Of a stretch of 64,000 bases of DNA, positions 25,975 through 34,484 are shown piece after piece. The stretch covers positions 1 to 64,000 of the forward strand of contig NZ_LQQO01000014.1 in NCBI RefSeq assembly GCF_001619955.1, in the 5' to 3' direction. The notes under the pieces were generated by a model. That model was not told the DNA's origin. It ran no database searches and was given only the letters and a program-made list of their open reading frames with translations. This DNA is from Sphingomonas hankookensis. Lineage in GTDB: Bacteria > Pseudomonadota > Alphaproteobacteria > Sphingomonadales > Sphingomonadaceae. The position numbers and the translations under genes were made by a program. Every line of letters starts with the position of its first letter. Position 1 is the stretch's first letter.

Positions 25975-26805
25975 ATGCAACCGCTCGTCTCCACCGCATG
26001 GCTCGCCGATCGGCTCGGTACCCCCGGCCTCGTCGTCCTCGACGCGACCTTCGTGCCCGTTCAGCCCGATCCGCCCCGCGACGAAGCCGCCGAATTCGCC
26101 GTGGCCCACATTCCGGGTGCGCGGTTCCTTGACCTGCGCGCGCTGTCGACCGGGCAGGCGACGTCGCTGCCCGCCGCCGACAAGGTGGCGGGACGGCTGG
26201 GCGAATTGGGCCTGACCGACGATGTGCAGGTGGTGCTGTACGACAATTCGCCGCATCGCACCGCGGCAAGGGGCTGGTGGCTGCTGCGGCGCTTCGCCCG
26301 CGGGCTGCCGGTGGCGATCCTCGATGGTGGCCTTGGCAAATGGCAGGCCGAGGGGCGACCGGTCGAGACAGGCGAGAGCGTGACGACCCCGACCCGCGTC
26401 GCGGCCGATCCCGATCTGGCCGCCGTGCGGACCAAGGCGATGGTGCTGGCGGGGCTGGAGAAAGAGGGCACGCAACTCGTGGATGCCCGATCGCCGGCAC
26501 GGTTCGACGGGAGCGAGGCCGATCCGCGCGGGCTGCCGTCGGGCCATATTCCGGGCAGCATCAACCTGCATTACGCCCGCTTCTTTCGCGAGGACGGGAC
26601 GTGGCGGTCGCCCGACGAACTCGGCGGTCTGTTCGCCGAAGCGGGAATCGATCTCGACCGGCCGATCACCACCACCTGCGGGTCGGGCATCACCGCCGCG
26701 ATCCCCGCCTTCGCGCTGCATCTGCTCGGCCGCGATGCCGCGCTGTATGACGGCAGCTGGACCGAATGGGCCGCCGATCCGCAGACGCCGAAGGTGACGG
26801 CATGA
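25975..26805 (+). CDS. sseA: Two-domain sulfurtransferase (3-mercaptopyruvate sulfurtransferase-like)
   Basis: A 276-residue tandem rhodanese protein. The inactive N-terminal domain (residues about 5-140) is followed by a catalytic domain with Cys235 in TTCGSGITA. That loop is CGSG(I/V)TA, which favours 3-mercaptopyruvate over thiosulfate as sulfur donor. SGHIPGSINLHY is the domain hallmark. No signal peptide is present, so it is cytosolic. The stop overlaps the metC start by ATGA, coupling it to cystathionine beta-lyase. Both act in sulfur-amino-acid metabolism, which makes the operon functionally coherent. Confidence 0.9.
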   Translation: MQPLVSTAWLADRLGTPGLVVLDATFVPVQPDPPRDEAAEFAVAHIPGARFLDLRALSTGQATSLPAADKVAGRLGELGLTDDVQVVLYDNSPHRTAARGWWLLRRFARGLPVAILDGGLGKWQAEGRPVETGESVTTPTRVAADPDLAAVRTKAMVLAGLEKEGTQLVDARSPARFDGSEADPRGLPSGHIPGSINLHYARFFREDGTWRSPDELGGLFAEAGIDLDRPITTTCGSGITAAIPAFALHLLGRDAALYDGSWTEWAADPQTPKVTA

Positions 26806-27995
26806 GCGCTTCCGACCCGAGCCACGCGCCCGAGACACAGGTCGTCACCGGCGGACGCCGCGACGAATGGACCGGCGGGGTGGTCAACGTTCCCGTCTGG
26901 CGGGCCTCGACGATCCTGTACGACGACGTCGCCGACCTGCGCGCGGCGGCGGGCAAGGATACCCATCACCGGCTCTATTACGGCCGGCGCGGCACCCCGA
27001 CGCAATGGTCGTTGGCCGCGGCGCTGACCGAACTGGAGCCGGGGGCCGAGGGCACGTTGCTCTATCCGTCGGGCGTCGCGGCGATCACCACCGCGTTGCT
27101 CGCATTCCTGAAGCCCGGCGATCATCTGCTGCTGCCCGACAGCGCCTATGACCCGACCCGCGCCTTCGCACACGGCATGTTGAAGACGATCGGCATCGAG
27201 ACGACGCTGTACGATCCGGTCGTCGGCGCGGGGATCGCCGATCTGATGACGCCGGCGACCAAGGTGCTGTTCCTCGAAAGCCCGGGCAGCCTCACCTTCG
27301 AAGTGCAGGACGTGCCGGCGATGACGGCGATCGCGCGCGAACGCGGCATCACGACCATCCTCGACAACACCTGGGCCACGCCGCTGCTGTTCCCGGCGAT
27401 GGCGCATGGCGTCGACGTGACGATTATGGCCTGCACCAAATATGTCGTCGGCCATTCCGACGCGATGCTGGGATCGGCCACCGCCGTCGCATCGCACTGT
27501 CAGCGCCTGCGCGATGCGACCTATCAACTGGGCCAGCATGTCGGGCCGGACGATGCGGCGCTCGGTGCGCGAGGCCTGCGCACCATGGCGGTGCGGCTGA
27601 AACAGCATGGAGAATCGTCGATCCGCATCGCGCGGTGGCTGGCCGAACAGCCCGAGGTGGCGCGGGTGCTGCATCCGGCGTTGCCCGGCTGTCCGGGGCA
27701 CGACATTTTCCGGCGCGATTTCCGGGGCAGCGCCGGGCTGTTCGCCTTCGTCCTGAACGGTGGCAGCGATGCCGGTCGGGTAGCGCTGATCGACGGGCTG
27801 AAGCTGTTCGGGATCGGCTATAGCTGGGGCGGGTTCGAAAGCCTCGCGCTGCCGATCGATCCGCATCGCTATCGCAGCGTCACGCGGCGCCAAGCGGAAG
27901 GACCGATGATCCGGTTGCAGATCGGGCTGGAGAATAGTGACGATCTGATGGCCGATCTTGCCGCGGGCCTCGCGCGGTTCCGGGCGGCGCCGTGA
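26802..27995 (+). CDS. metC: Cystathionine beta-lyase
   Basis: A PLP enzyme of the Cys/Met metabolism family, cleaving cystathionine to homocysteine, pyruvate and ammonia in the methionine pathway. The PLP lysine is Lys213 in ACTKYVVGHSDAMLG. Other signatures are YGRRGTPTQWSLAAAL, YPSGVAAITTALLAF, TILDNTWATPLLF and the C-terminal YSWGGFESLALP. The 397-residue length fits. WGGFESL-type sequences occur in the beta-lyase branch, which supports this over gamma-synthase. The gene is coupled at both ends, to sseA upstream (ATGA) and to the MscS gene downstream (GTGA). Confidence 0.92.
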   Translation: MSASDPSHAPETQVVTGGRRDEWTGGVVNVPVWRASTILYDDVADLRAAAGKDTHHRLYYGRRGTPTQWSLAAALTELEPGAEGTLLYPSGVAAITTALLAFLKPGDHLLLPDSAYDPTRAFAHGMLKTIGIETTLYDPVVGAGIADLMTPATKVLFLESPGSLTFEVQDVPAMTAIARERGITTILDNTWATPLLFPAMAHGVDVTIMACTKYVVGHSDAMLGSATAVASHCQRLRDATYQLGQHVGPDDAALGARGLRTMAVRLKQHGESSIRIARWLAEQPEVARVLHPALPGCPGHDIFRRDFRGSAGLFAFVLNGGSDAGRVALIDGLKLFGIGYSWGGFESLALPIDPHRYRSVTRRQAEGPMIRLQIGLENSDDLMADLAAGLARFRAAP

Positions 27996-29272
27996 ACGAC
28001 CTTGCCGCCGGGCTGGCCGGACAGGGATTGCCGGTGGCGGACGGGCGGGAACTGATCGAAGCCGGCATCGTCCTGGGGCTGGTGCTGCTGTCGCTGCTGC
28101 TTGGCTGGCTGGCCGGGCGCTGGGCGGGGCCGCACCTGACCGATTTGTGGCGGCAGCGGGTCGGCGACCATGCCGTCGGCCTCGCATCGCGGATGTGCGA
28201 TATCGTCCGGCACCTGGTGGCGGTCGTGGCGCTCGCGCTGGTGGCGCAGGTCCGCGACTGGGGGGCATTGGGCGATATCGTCGTCGGGGTTGCGCTGGCG
28301 GCGGCCGTTGCGCGGCTGGCGATGCAGCTGCTGCGCGGCGTCAACCTTGCCCGGTGGCTGGCATGGGCGGTGGCGTCGATCCTGTTCGTCGCGGTGCTGG
28401 CCGGATCGGTCGGCGGGCTGGAGCCGATCACCACCACGCTCGACGCGATCGGTTTCTCGGTAGGGCGCAGGCGCCTGTCGCTGCTGGCGCTGGTCAGTGC
28501 GCTGCTGACCGCCGTCGTGCTCTATGCCGTGGTGCGCGTTGCCAACAAGCTGGTCAGCCATGCGGTCGGGCAGGCGCGGAGCCTCGACCCCGCACAGAAA
28601 CTGCTGGCGCAGAAGCTGGCGTCGATCGCGGTGGTCATCACCGCCTTCTTCTTCGGCATCGACCTGCTCGGCATCGATCTCACGACCTTCGCGATCTTTT
28701 CGGGCGGGCTGGGCCTCGCGGTCGGCTTCGGGTTGCAGAAGACGGTCGGTAACCTGATCGCGGGCATCATCCTGTTGATGGACCGGTCGATCAAGCCGGG
28801 CGACGTGATCGTCGTCGGCGACAGCTTCGGCTGGGTCAACAAGATCGGCGTGCGCGCGGTGTCGGTCATCACCCGCGACGGCAAGGAACACCTGATCCCC
28901 AACGAAAACCTGATGACCCAGGAGGTGGAGAACTGGTCCTTTTCCGACCGCAACGTGCGTGTGCGCATTCCGGTCGGGGTAGGGTATGAAACCGACCTCA
29001 GGCTCGCACAGAAGCTGATGCTGCAGGCGGCGACCGAAAGCCCGCGCGTGCTGCGCAGCCCGGCGCCCAATGTCTGGCTGATCTCCTATGGCGAATATGC
29101 GGTCGAGCATGAGATATTGGCGTGGATCAGCGATCCCGAGCAGGGGGTGGGCAATGTGCGGTCCGACGTGCTCAACCGGTTGTGGGACCTGTTCGGCGAG
29201 CATGGGATCAAGATTCCGGTGCCGCGGCGGGAGTTGATGTTCAAGGAGGCGTTGAAGGTGGCGAAGGACTGA
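27992..29272 (+). CDS. MscS-family mechanosensitive channel
   Basis: A 426-residue inner-membrane channel. Five hydrophobic segments in the first about 230 residues precede the MscS core: FFFGIDLLGIDLTTFAIFSGGLGLAVGFGLQKTVGNLIAG (pore helix, Gly/Ala-rich), then the beta domain MDRSIKPGDVIVVGDSFGWV. A cytosolic alpha/beta domain ends in RRELMFKEALKV. It has no N-terminal periplasmic domain, unlike the larger channel at 8951. The GTG start overlaps the metC stop by 4 bp. The coupling to sulfur metabolism genes has no obvious functional reason and may be only an operon-extension event. Confidence 0.9.
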   Translation: MNDLAAGLAGQGLPVADGRELIEAGIVLGLVLLSLLLGWLAGRWAGPHLTDLWRQRVGDHAVGLASRMCDIVRHLVAVVALALVAQVRDWGALGDIVVGVALAAAVARLAMQLLRGVNLARWLAWAVASILFVAVLAGSVGGLEPITTTLDAIGFSVGRRRLSLLALVSALLTAVVLYAVVRVANKLVSHAVGQARSLDPAQKLLAQKLASIAVVITAFFFGIDLLGIDLTTFAIFSGGLGLAVGFGLQKTVGNLIAGIILLMDRSIKPGDVIVVGDSFGWVNKIGVRAVSVITRDGKEHLIPNENLMTQEVENWSFSDRNVRVRIPVGVGYETDLRLAQKLMLQAATESPRVLRSPAPNVWLISYGEYAVEHEILAWISDPEQGVGNVRSDVLNRLWDLFGEHGIKIPVPRRELMFKEALKVAKD

Positions 29273-29277
29273 CAGGA

Positions 29278-29378
29278 TCGTCATTCCGGCGAAGGCCGAA
29301 ATCGATGGACAGACCGACGTCGCGAACCTTGCGAAGCGGCCCGTATCCATGGATCCCGGCCTTCGCCGGGATGACGAT
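29278..29378. repeat. Palindromic intergenic repeat (type III, GGCGAAGGCC form)
   Basis: The left arm, near CGTCATTCCGGCGAAGGCC, pairs with GGCCTTCGCCGGGATGACG at the right end. The inner parts include TCGATGGA and TCCATGGA. It follows the mscS stop by 5 bp. Related copies are at 30581-30663 and 37763-37844. Confidence 0.8.
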
Positions 29379-29426
29379 GGGTATGAGGGCTACCGGACTC
29401 CATCATCACCCCCTATCTTGCCGTCC

Positions 29427-30557
29427 GTGACCACCATCACCGCTCGTATCGCCGAGGGCGTCCGCGCCGTGCCTGCCGACCAGTGGGATGCCTGCGCGGG
29501 CACGGGCAATCCGTTCCTCCGCCACGCCTTCCTGTCGGCACTGGAGGAATCGGGCAGCGTCGGGCCGGGATCGGGGTGGCAACCGCTGCCGATCATCGTC
29601 GACGATGCCGACGGCGTGCCTGCCGCCATCGCGCCGGCCTATGCCAAGGGGCACAGCCAGGGCGAATATGTGTTCGACCATAGCTGGGCCGATGCGTGGG
29701 AGCGGGCCGGGGGCGATTATTATCCCAAGCTGCAGATCGCGGCACCGTTCACCCCGGTGCCCGGCCCCCGGCTGCTGTTGCGCGACGGGGCCGATGCCGC
29801 CGCGCTGATCGGCGCGGTCGAGGCAGTGGTGCGGCAGAACGGGCTGTCGTCGGCCCATGCGACGTTCGTGGAGGAAGCGCAGCTGCCGGCGTTCGAAGCG
29901 GCGGGCTGGCTGACGCGGGCGGGCACGCAGTTTCACTGGGCCAATCGCGGCTATGAGAGCTTTGAGGATTTCCTGAACGATCTGGCCAGCCGCAAGCGCA
30001 AGGCGATCCGCAAGGAACGCGCCGCCGCGCTGGACGGGCTGACCGTCCGGCACCTGACCGGGCGCGAACTGACCGAGGCGCATTGGGACGCCTTCTGGAC
30101 CTTCTATCAGGATACCGGCAGCCGCAAATGGGGCCGCCCCTATCTCACCCGCCCCTTCTTCTCGTTGCTGTCGGAAACGATGCCGGACGCGGTGTTGCTG
30201 ATCCTCGCCGAGCGGGGCGGGCGGCCGATCGCCGGGGCGCTGAACCTGATCGGCGGCGACGCGCTGTACGGCCGCTATTGGGGGGCGGTGGAGGAGGTGC
30301 CGTTCCTCCATTTCGAGCTATGCTATTATCAGGCGATCGACGCCGCCATCGCGCGGCGGTTGCAGCGGGTCGAGGCCGGCGCCCAAGGCGAGCACAAGCT
30401 GGCGCGGGGCTATGTGCCGGTAACGACGTGGTCGGCCCATTTCCTGCCCGATCCCGGCTTTCGCCGCGCGGTGGCGGACTTCCTGGATCGGGAGCGGGCG
30501 GCGGTTGGGCAGGAACAGGAATTTCTGAGCGAGCTGACGCCGTTTCGGCGGGCGTAG
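29427..30557 (+). CDS. GNAT-fold acyl/aminoacyl transferase-like protein (COG3146/DUF482)
   Basis: A 376-residue cytosolic protein of the COG3146 family (double GNAT fold, related to FemAB/peptidoglycan bridge-forming enzymes). Recognisable segments are NPFLRHAFLSALEESGS, YVFDHSWADAWERAGGDYYPKLQIAAPFTPVPGPRLL, LNDLASRKRKAIRKER and HFELCYYQAIDAAI. The true reaction of this family is not established. The start is probably GTG at 29427. An in-frame start at 29349 would place 26 residues inside the upstream repeat and is unlikely. It is flanked on both sides by palindromic repeats and looks monocistronic. Confidence 0.82.
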   Translation: MTTITARIAEGVRAVPADQWDACAGTGNPFLRHAFLSALEESGSVGPGSGWQPLPIIVDDADGVPAAIAPAYAKGHSQGEYVFDHSWADAWERAGGDYYPKLQIAAPFTPVPGPRLLLRDGADAAALIGAVEAVVRQNGLSSAHATFVEEAQLPAFEAAGWLTRAGTQFHWANRGYESFEDFLNDLASRKRKAIRKERAAALDGLTVRHLTGRELTEAHWDAFWTFYQDTGSRKWGRPYLTRPFFSLLSETMPDAVLLILAERGGRPIAGALNLIGGDALYGRYWGAVEEVPFLHFELCYYQAIDAAIARRLQRVEAGAQGEHKLARGYVPVTTWSAHFLPDPGFRRAVADFLDRERAAVGQEQEFLSELTPFRRA

Positions 30558-30580
30558 GGTCCAGTCGCCCCGGCCAAAAA

Positions 30581-30663
30581 CGTCACCCCAGCGCAGGCTG
30601 GGGTCTCCAGCGGCTCCTGTCTCGCCCTGTTACCGGGAGATCCCCGCCTTCGCCGGGATGACG
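30581..30663. repeat. Palindromic intergenic repeat (type III)
   Basis: The left arm begins CGTCACCCCAGCGCAGGCTG and the right arm ends CCTTCGCCGGGATGACG. The arms match at the ends but differ in the middle, as if two subtypes had been joined. It lies between the convergent ends of the acyltransferase-like gene and the small protein gene. Confidence 0.7.
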
Positions 30664-30701
30664 TCCATGGCCAAGGAGAGAAGCAGGCTGCGTAGCTCGC
30701 C

Positions 30702-31028
30702 TTACTTCTTCCCCATCAGGCCACCCAGCCCGCCGGGCAGCATGTCGCCGATCCCGCCGAGCGCGCCGGGATTGACGTCGAGGCCGAGCAGCTGCGCGAA
30801 CTGGCCCAGCGCATCGGGACCGCCGACTTCGGACAGGATCGCCTCGATCTGATGGCGCGACACGCCGCTATGGTCGGCGGCTTCCTGCGCCGGGTCGGCA
30901 TGGCCGGCGAACTTGGCGAGCAGGCCGAGGACGGTCTGTACCTGTTCCTGCGAAATCCCCGCCTTTTCGGCGATGGCGGGCAGGTCGAATTGGCCGGCCA
31001 GCTTCAAGGCGTTGTTCAGCAGGTCCAT
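30702..31028 (-). CDS. Small helical protein of unknown function
   Basis: A 108-residue product, last gene of a four-gene minus-strand operon. The N-terminal about 75 residues look helical (MDLLNNALKLAGQFDLPAIA; SQEQVQTVLGLLAKFAG; RHQIEAILSEVGG). The C-terminus is Gly/Leu/Met-rich (DMLPGGLGGLMGKK). There is no signal peptide, cysteine or known catalytic motif, and no family was recognised with certainty. Its ATG overlaps the stop of the preceding membrane-protein gene (TGATG), so it is translationally coupled to that operon. A start at 31118 would add 30 residues inside the upstream gene and is rejected. Confidence 0.65.
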   Translation of the reverse strand: MDLLNNALKLAGQFDLPAIAEKAGISQEQVQTVLGLLAKFAGHADPAQEAADHSGVSRHQIEAILSEVGGPDALGQFAQLLGLDVNPGALGGIGDMLPGGLGGLMGKK

Positions 31029-32677
31029 CAGTTTTTCCTTACCGGTTCGTTGGCCGCCATCTGTCGCGACGGATGACGGCGGGGTTTGGCGAACGGACGA
31101 TTGCCCAGATCGCTCCATGTCAGGTCGGGCGGCGGGACGCTATGGTCGATCCGGAAGACCGCGCTGCGGCCGCTCCGCCACAGCGGCACCAGCCCCTGTT
31201 CCAGTCGCCGGTCATATTGGGGCGGGCGGATCAGCCAGACATAATCGAACGCGTCGCGCGGGAATTTGTACAGCGCACCGGCGATCGGCCGCCAATATTC
31301 GCGGGGGCATTTGACGTCGGTCACCAGTTCGGACGGATCGTGCGAGAAGCCGCGTGCTTCCTTGTACCGGACCGTCAGCAGCTGCCCACCGGCCATCGAC
31401 CATTGGTCGTTGGCATAGGCCTGGCGCCGGGCGAGCGCGATGCCGGGCAGATGCTGCAGCCGGGTCATGCGCCATTCGTTGTAGCAGGTCTCACCAACGA
31501 ACGTGACCAGCCGCGCGCCGACCGGCACATGGTCCAACGCCGCCAGTTCGCGGTCGTAATCGCGGTCGTACAGCCAGAAGCTGTAGGTGGTCGCAGCCAT
31601 CCGCCCGACGAAGATCGCCAGGCCGATCGCCGCCAGCACCCCGGCATGACGGATCGACAGGCCGGGCTTGGGCCGGAGCGCGATCAGGCTGATCCCGAAC
31701 AGATAGGGGACCAGCCGCATATCGGCATAGGCCGACCCGAACACGATGCGCGGCAACAGGACATAGACGGCGATCAGGAACAGCGCAGACAGGCCCAGAT
31801 TGCGCGAATAGCCGATGTTCGGATCGCGCAACCCCTTGAACAGGACGAGGTAGAAGACGGCGACCGAAGCGAGGTCGTAGAGCTGCCAGCGGTCGCGCAG
31901 CGTCATCGTCATCCACTGCATCTTCGCGCGCCAGTTGAACCAGTCGGCGGTCTGTCCGCCGACATGGCCGCCCGAGCGCCACAGCAGCATCAGCAGCGCA
32001 GGGGGCGCAAGGACGAGGCAATGGAGCCCGGCATGGAAGGCGGCGGCGAACCAGTTGCGACGCTTGTCATGCTCGCGGATCAGCTCGGCCGAGGCGGCCA
32101 GCACGCCCAGCGTGCCCCAGCCGAAGGTGTGGGTCAGCCAGATCAGTCCGGCTACGGGTACGAACACCACCCCGCGCAGCACCAGCCGCCCCTGCCGCCC
32201 CAGTCGCAGCCATAGCGCGAAGGCGTTGAGCGCCAGCGCCATCGAAAGCACGAAATTGGCGAAGCCGAAATGGAACGGAAAGCTGTAGACGATCGGCAGC
32301 GCGAACAGCGCGGTCGCCGGGATGCGGCCATGCACTTCGCGCGCGATCCACAACAGGCCAACGGCGGTCAGCGCCGGGATCGTCAGGATGATGAGCTTGA
32401 CGGCAGGTTCGAGCCCGATCAGCGGTTCGAGCAGCCAGACGAGCAGGTCGACGCCGAGATTGCCGATCAGGCTCCAGTCGAAATTATACCAGTCATGGAA
32501 CCAGGGCGCCTGTCCGGTGTCCCACATCTGCTGGACGCGGTAGCGGCCCATATGTCCCGGCAGGTCGACCATCGGCGGGATGTCGGGCCATAGCAGCGGC
32601 ACCGCCGCCAGCACCGCCATCAGTGCGACGAACCAGCGCGTCTGCCACCAACGGAGCTGTTCGGCGGATCGGGTCAT
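31028..32677 (-). CDS. Polytopic membrane protein, GT-C-like, unknown function
   Basis: A 549-residue inner-membrane protein with about ten transmembrane segments and a C-terminal periplasmic-like domain of about 140 residues. After the first helix comes a soluble loop with PPMVDLPGHMGRYRVQQMWD. An Asp in the first loop is typical of GT-C glycosyltransferases, but I cannot place the protein in a named family. The C-terminal part holds two cysteines (GETCYNEW and DVKCPREY) that could form a disulfide. It lies 19 bp after the PMT-like gene and is coupled to the small gene behind it. Surface-glycan or lipid modification is inferred from context. Confidence 0.65.
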   Translation of the reverse strand: MTRSAEQLRWWQTRWFVALMAVLAAVPLLWPDIPPMVDLPGHMGRYRVQQMWDTGQAPWFHDWYNFDWSLIGNLGVDLLVWLLEPLIGLEPAVKLIILTIPALTAVGLLWIAREVHGRIPATALFALPIVYSFPFHFGFANFVLSMALALNAFALWLRLGRQGRLVLRGVVFVPVAGLIWLTHTFGWGTLGVLAASAELIREHDKRRNWFAAAFHAGLHCLVLAPPALLMLLWRSGGHVGGQTADWFNWRAKMQWMTMTLRDRWQLYDLASVAVFYLVLFKGLRDPNIGYSRNLGLSALFLIAVYVLLPRIVFGSAYADMRLVPYLFGISLIALRPKPGLSIRHAGVLAAIGLAIFVGRMAATTYSFWLYDRDYDRELAALDHVPVGARLVTFVGETCYNEWRMTRLQHLPGIALARRQAYANDQWSMAGGQLLTVRYKEARGFSHDPSELVTDVKCPREYWRPIAGALYKFPRDAFDYVWLIRPPQYDRRLEQGLVPLWRSGRSAVFRIDHSVPPPDLTWSDLGNRPFAKPRRHPSRQMAANEPVRKN

Positions 32678-32696
32678 ACCCTTGCGTCCTTACGGG

Positions 32697-34484
32697 CTAG
32701 GCAGGCGGGCTCGCAAGAGGGCGGACCACCCGCCATACCAATATTGGCGAGTCGGGAATTGCGACCGGTTGCAACCAGTCGAAACGCTCGCCCCGCTCCA
32801 GCCGCGCCCACAGGCCGTGGGGGGCGGCATTGGCATAGGCCAGATTTTCCGAAATGCCCGGACAGCCGACGACATAATCGACCCCGCGCCCGAGGATCGC
32901 GCTGCGCGACAGGTCGGGCCGGGCCATGAAGCTGGCGATGACGAACCGCATGGCGGGGGCGTTGCGATGATAGCCGCTGGCGATCGGCCGGAGGCGGCTC
33001 GATGCGACGATCGCCGGCCCGATATCGAGCGGGGCGAGGATCGTGGCGCCTGCCGGCAGCGCTGCCAGCGGTACGACGTCGGGCTGGCGTGGGCAGACGG
33101 GCTTTTCCCCAGTCAGATAGGGCCGCGGGATCGATACGACCGCACGGTCCGGCACGCCCAGCAGCAACAGGATGCCGGTCAGCACCAGTCCCGGCGCCGC
33201 GATCGCCGCGACACCCAGCAGGGCGGCGAGGCGGCGGAGCGGCGGCACGATGGCCCGCGCGCGGGCGAGGCGGTCGGCGACGATCGCCGCCACCGGGGGA
33301 ATGGCGAGCGCATTGGCGAGCGCGGCGGATCGCAGCACGATAAGGCCGCACAGCGTGGCCGCGATCAGCAGGCCGAGCAGGATCGTCCAGGGCTCCCGCC
33401 GGTGCCCCGGTGCCGCCAGCACCCGACGCAGGGTCACCACGACCGCGACCGCCGTCAAGGTGAAGCTGCCGGCGATCGTCGGCCAATATTGATGCCAGAC
33501 CGGCAGCCCCTCGGCGATATTGAGGAACCAGACGCGGTAGGTCAGCGGATCGAGCATTCCGAACGGCCCGCGGGCGCACTCGCTGGCGAGCAGCGCCATC
33601 GTCGCGACCGTCGCCGCGCCGGTCACGGCCAGCAGCGCGAACCGCCCGACGGGCGACCGCAGCGGGGCCAGCGTCGCCAGAGCGAGGCCGATCCCGGCGA
33701 TGCCGATCGTCGCCAGCCATGCCGGGTCGATCGCGTCGCAGGCCGGGCTGGCCCAACCGGGACCACGGGTGACGAGGTGGAGCAGCAGCGTGGCCAGCGC
33801 CATCGTCAGGCCGAAGCCGCGCGTCTGCGCCGCCCGCGCCGGCACGAATACCCAGGCCAGCCCCGCCGCGGCAATCAGCGCGAGGAGGAAGGCGAATCCT
33901 TCGAACGAAATCGTGACGAGCAGCGCGCCACCCAGTCCCGCGACGATCCCGCTGCGCCCGTCGCGGCGCAGGATCAGCGCGGCGGCAGCCAGCAGCCCGC
34001 TGGCGATCTGCCAGCCATGATGGTCGATGCGCAGCGGTTGCAGCTGGCTGAGCAATGGCGTCGTCAGCGGCACCATGACCATCGCGGCCAGTGCCGCTGG
34101 CCGCCCGGCCAGCCGGCGGGTGATCGCCGCGACCAGTGTCATGACGACACCCAGCGTGACGAGCGGGACGGCGATCGCCGCGATCCGCTCGGCAGCGGCG
34201 TCCCCGACGATGCCGCGCAGCGCGAGGACGACCGCCGCCAGCGGCAGGTCGACCAGCCGCGACCAGTGCATCGTCAGCCCCGGACCTGCAAAGCCATGCT
34301 GTCCGACGTCCCACCAGCTCTGCCCGTCGAGCAGCGCGCGTACTTCGAGCAGGCGCATGATGTCGTCGGGATCGTACATGCGCAGCGGACCGATGCGCGG
34401 GATCGCGCACAGGATCAGGACCAGCGAAACGAACCCCCAGACCGCGACCGGCGAGGGCGTGTCGCGCCCCGCCGCCTCGCTCAC
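32697..34484 (-). CDS. PMT-like glycosyltransferase membrane protein
   Basis: A 595-residue polytopic membrane protein with about twelve hydrophobic segments. Its N-terminal loop, MYDPDDIMRLLEVRALLDGQSWWDV, followed by MHWSRLVDLPLA, resembles the dolichyl-mannosyltransferase/ArnT (GT-C) superfamily. In those enzymes an Asp-Asp or Asp-Glu in the first external loop is catalytic; here it would be the DPDD pair. A polyprenyl-phosphate sugar would be the donor. The GTG at 34484 overlaps the upstream flavoprotein stop (GTGA). The C-terminal about 130 residues are soluble (IASFMARPDLSRSAILGRG...). Family assignment is moderate and the substrate unknown. Confidence 0.7.
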   Translation of the reverse strand: MSEAAGRDTPSPVAVWGFVSLVLILCAIPRIGPLRMYDPDDIMRLLEVRALLDGQSWWDVGQHGFAGPGLTMHWSRLVDLPLAAVVLALRGIVGDAAAERIAAIAVPLVTLGVVMTLVAAITRRLAGRPAALAAMVMVPLTTPLLSQLQPLRIDHHGWQIASGLLAAAALILRRDGRSGIVAGLGGALLVTISFEGFAFLLALIAAAGLAWVFVPARAAQTRGFGLTMALATLLLHLVTRGPGWASPACDAIDPAWLATIGIAGIGLALATLAPLRSPVGRFALLAVTGAATVATMALLASECARGPFGMLDPLTYRVWFLNIAEGLPVWHQYWPTIAGSFTLTAVAVVVTLRRVLAAPGHRREPWTILLGLLIAATLCGLIVLRSAALANALAIPPVAAIVADRLARARAIVPPLRRLAALLGVAAIAAPGLVLTGILLLLGVPDRAVVSIPRPYLTGEKPVCPRQPDVVPLAALPAGATILAPLDIGPAIVASSRLRPIASGYHRNAPAMRFVIASFMARPDLSRSAILGRGVDYVVGCPGISENLAYANAAPHGLWARLERGERFDWLQPVAIPDSPILVWRVVRPLASPPA